A stretch of DNA of 32,659 nucleotides from Hymenobacter terrestris (GTDB taxonomy: Bacteria > Bacteroidota > Bacteroidia > Cytophagales > Hymenobacteraceae). The notes beneath the pieces are model-generated. The model was given only the letters and a program-made list of their open reading frames with translations, did no database searches and was not told the origin of the DNA. This document shows, in pieces, positions 32,480 to 32,659 of this stretch. Location: contig NZ_JABKAV010000040.1 of the NCBI RefSeq assembly GCF_013377905.1, forward strand, positions 1 through 32,659, given 5' to 3'. Position numbers and translations under genes: made by a program. Within the stretch, counting starts at the first letter, position 1. Each line of letters begins with the position of its first letter.

Positions 32480-32487
32480 CAAAGGTA
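32480..32487 (-). promoter_or_regulatory. -7 box of the GNAT gene
   Basis: TACCTTTG on the minus strand matches TAnnTTTG. A TTG lies about 24 nt further upstream, slightly far for a -33 element. Confidence 0.5.
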
Positions 32488-32540
32488 AATAGCTGAAGCT
32501 GTCCGGAAAGCCAATAGCAGTTATTAAAGAAGCTGTTCAG

Positions 32541-32588
32541 TAAACACAGGCCTCAATAAACACAGGCCTCAATAAACACAGGCCTCAA
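32541..32588. repeat. three perfect 16-bp tandem repeats
   Basis: The unit TAAACACAGGCCTCAA is present three times without gaps. Each unit holds the palindrome AGGCCT. No reading frame uses it, and it lies upstream of the GNAT promoter. Confidence 0.9.
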
Positions 32589-32595
32589 ATGGAGC

Positions 32596-32635
32596 TGTAG
32601 GGGCGGGGGGTTGCTGCGCCCGCGCCCCCCCCCCC
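32596..32635. repeat. TGTAGGGGCG-type repeat, partial copy
   Basis: TGTAGGGGCGGGGGG at 32596 is followed by TTGCTGCGCCCGCG and a run of 11 C. The expected closing CGCCCCTACA is not reached before the window ends, so the copy is either truncated or cut. Confidence 0.55.
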
Positions 32636-32659
32636 AAGCATCCTCCGCGTTTGCGCGCC

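Noticed and set aside
32541..32588. Possible CRISPR array
   Set aside because: The 16-bp units are joined without spacers, number only three, and have no cas genes nearby.

Overview
The window looks like chromosomal DNA from a GC-rich, pigmented-soil/water type Bacteroidota of the Cytophagales, most likely Hymenobacter or a close relative. The signs are Bacteroidetes-type -7 boxes (TAnnTTTG) in place of sigma70 hexamers, almost no Shine-Dalgarno sequences, a type IX secretion C-terminal domain, a lamin-tail/FlgD-like secreted protein, DPP-IV and OmpP1/FadL proteins, many small lipoproteins, and three or four families of long inverted repeats between genes. The genus is an inference from these traits; no marker RNA gene is present.

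Layout. 1-6.8 kb: start of a lipoprotein gene (minus, cut by the window edge), a DPP-IV peptidase (minus), a lipoprotein (plus), an OmpP1/FadL barrel protein (minus) and a low-complexity Gly/Tyr/Ser-Arg lipoprotein (minus). 6.9-10.6 kb: prolyl-tRNA synthetase of the archaeal/eukaryal type (plus) and, after a G/C-rich repeat, metY (minus) with a leader of about 540 nt. That leader holds a promoter, a SAM-I-like aptamer and a short open reading frame ending in a run of cysteine codons. 10.6-16 kb: a possible small RNA, a LysM protein, a lipocalin-like lipoprotein, a large erythromycin-esterase/CarboxypepD_reg fusion and a flippase-like membrane protein. 16-21 kb: dxs, a YceI gene behind a palindromic operator, an SRPBCC membrane protein and a divergent alpha/beta hydrolase. 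21-26.5 kb: a T9SS cargo protein, asd and a lamin-tail surface protein. 26.7-29.6 kb: a DUF1800/DUF1501 pair. 29.7-32.5 kb: a transporter-like outer membrane protein, a lipoprotein with a degraded alpha/beta-hydrolase fold, and a GNAT acetyltransferase.

Genes working together: most genes are single transcription units separated by strong bidirectional terminators or repeats. Asd makes aspartate semialdehyde for the homoserine branch, and MetY sulfhydrylates O-acetylhomoserine further along that branch. DUF1800 and DUF1501 proteins form a recurrent pair. The rest is a mix of housekeeping genes and cell-envelope genes. I see no prophage, insertion sequence, CRISPR array, defence island, rRNA or tRNA. 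The most promising unusual element is the metY leader, where a SAM-I-like RNA is followed by a poly-cysteine upstream ORF.
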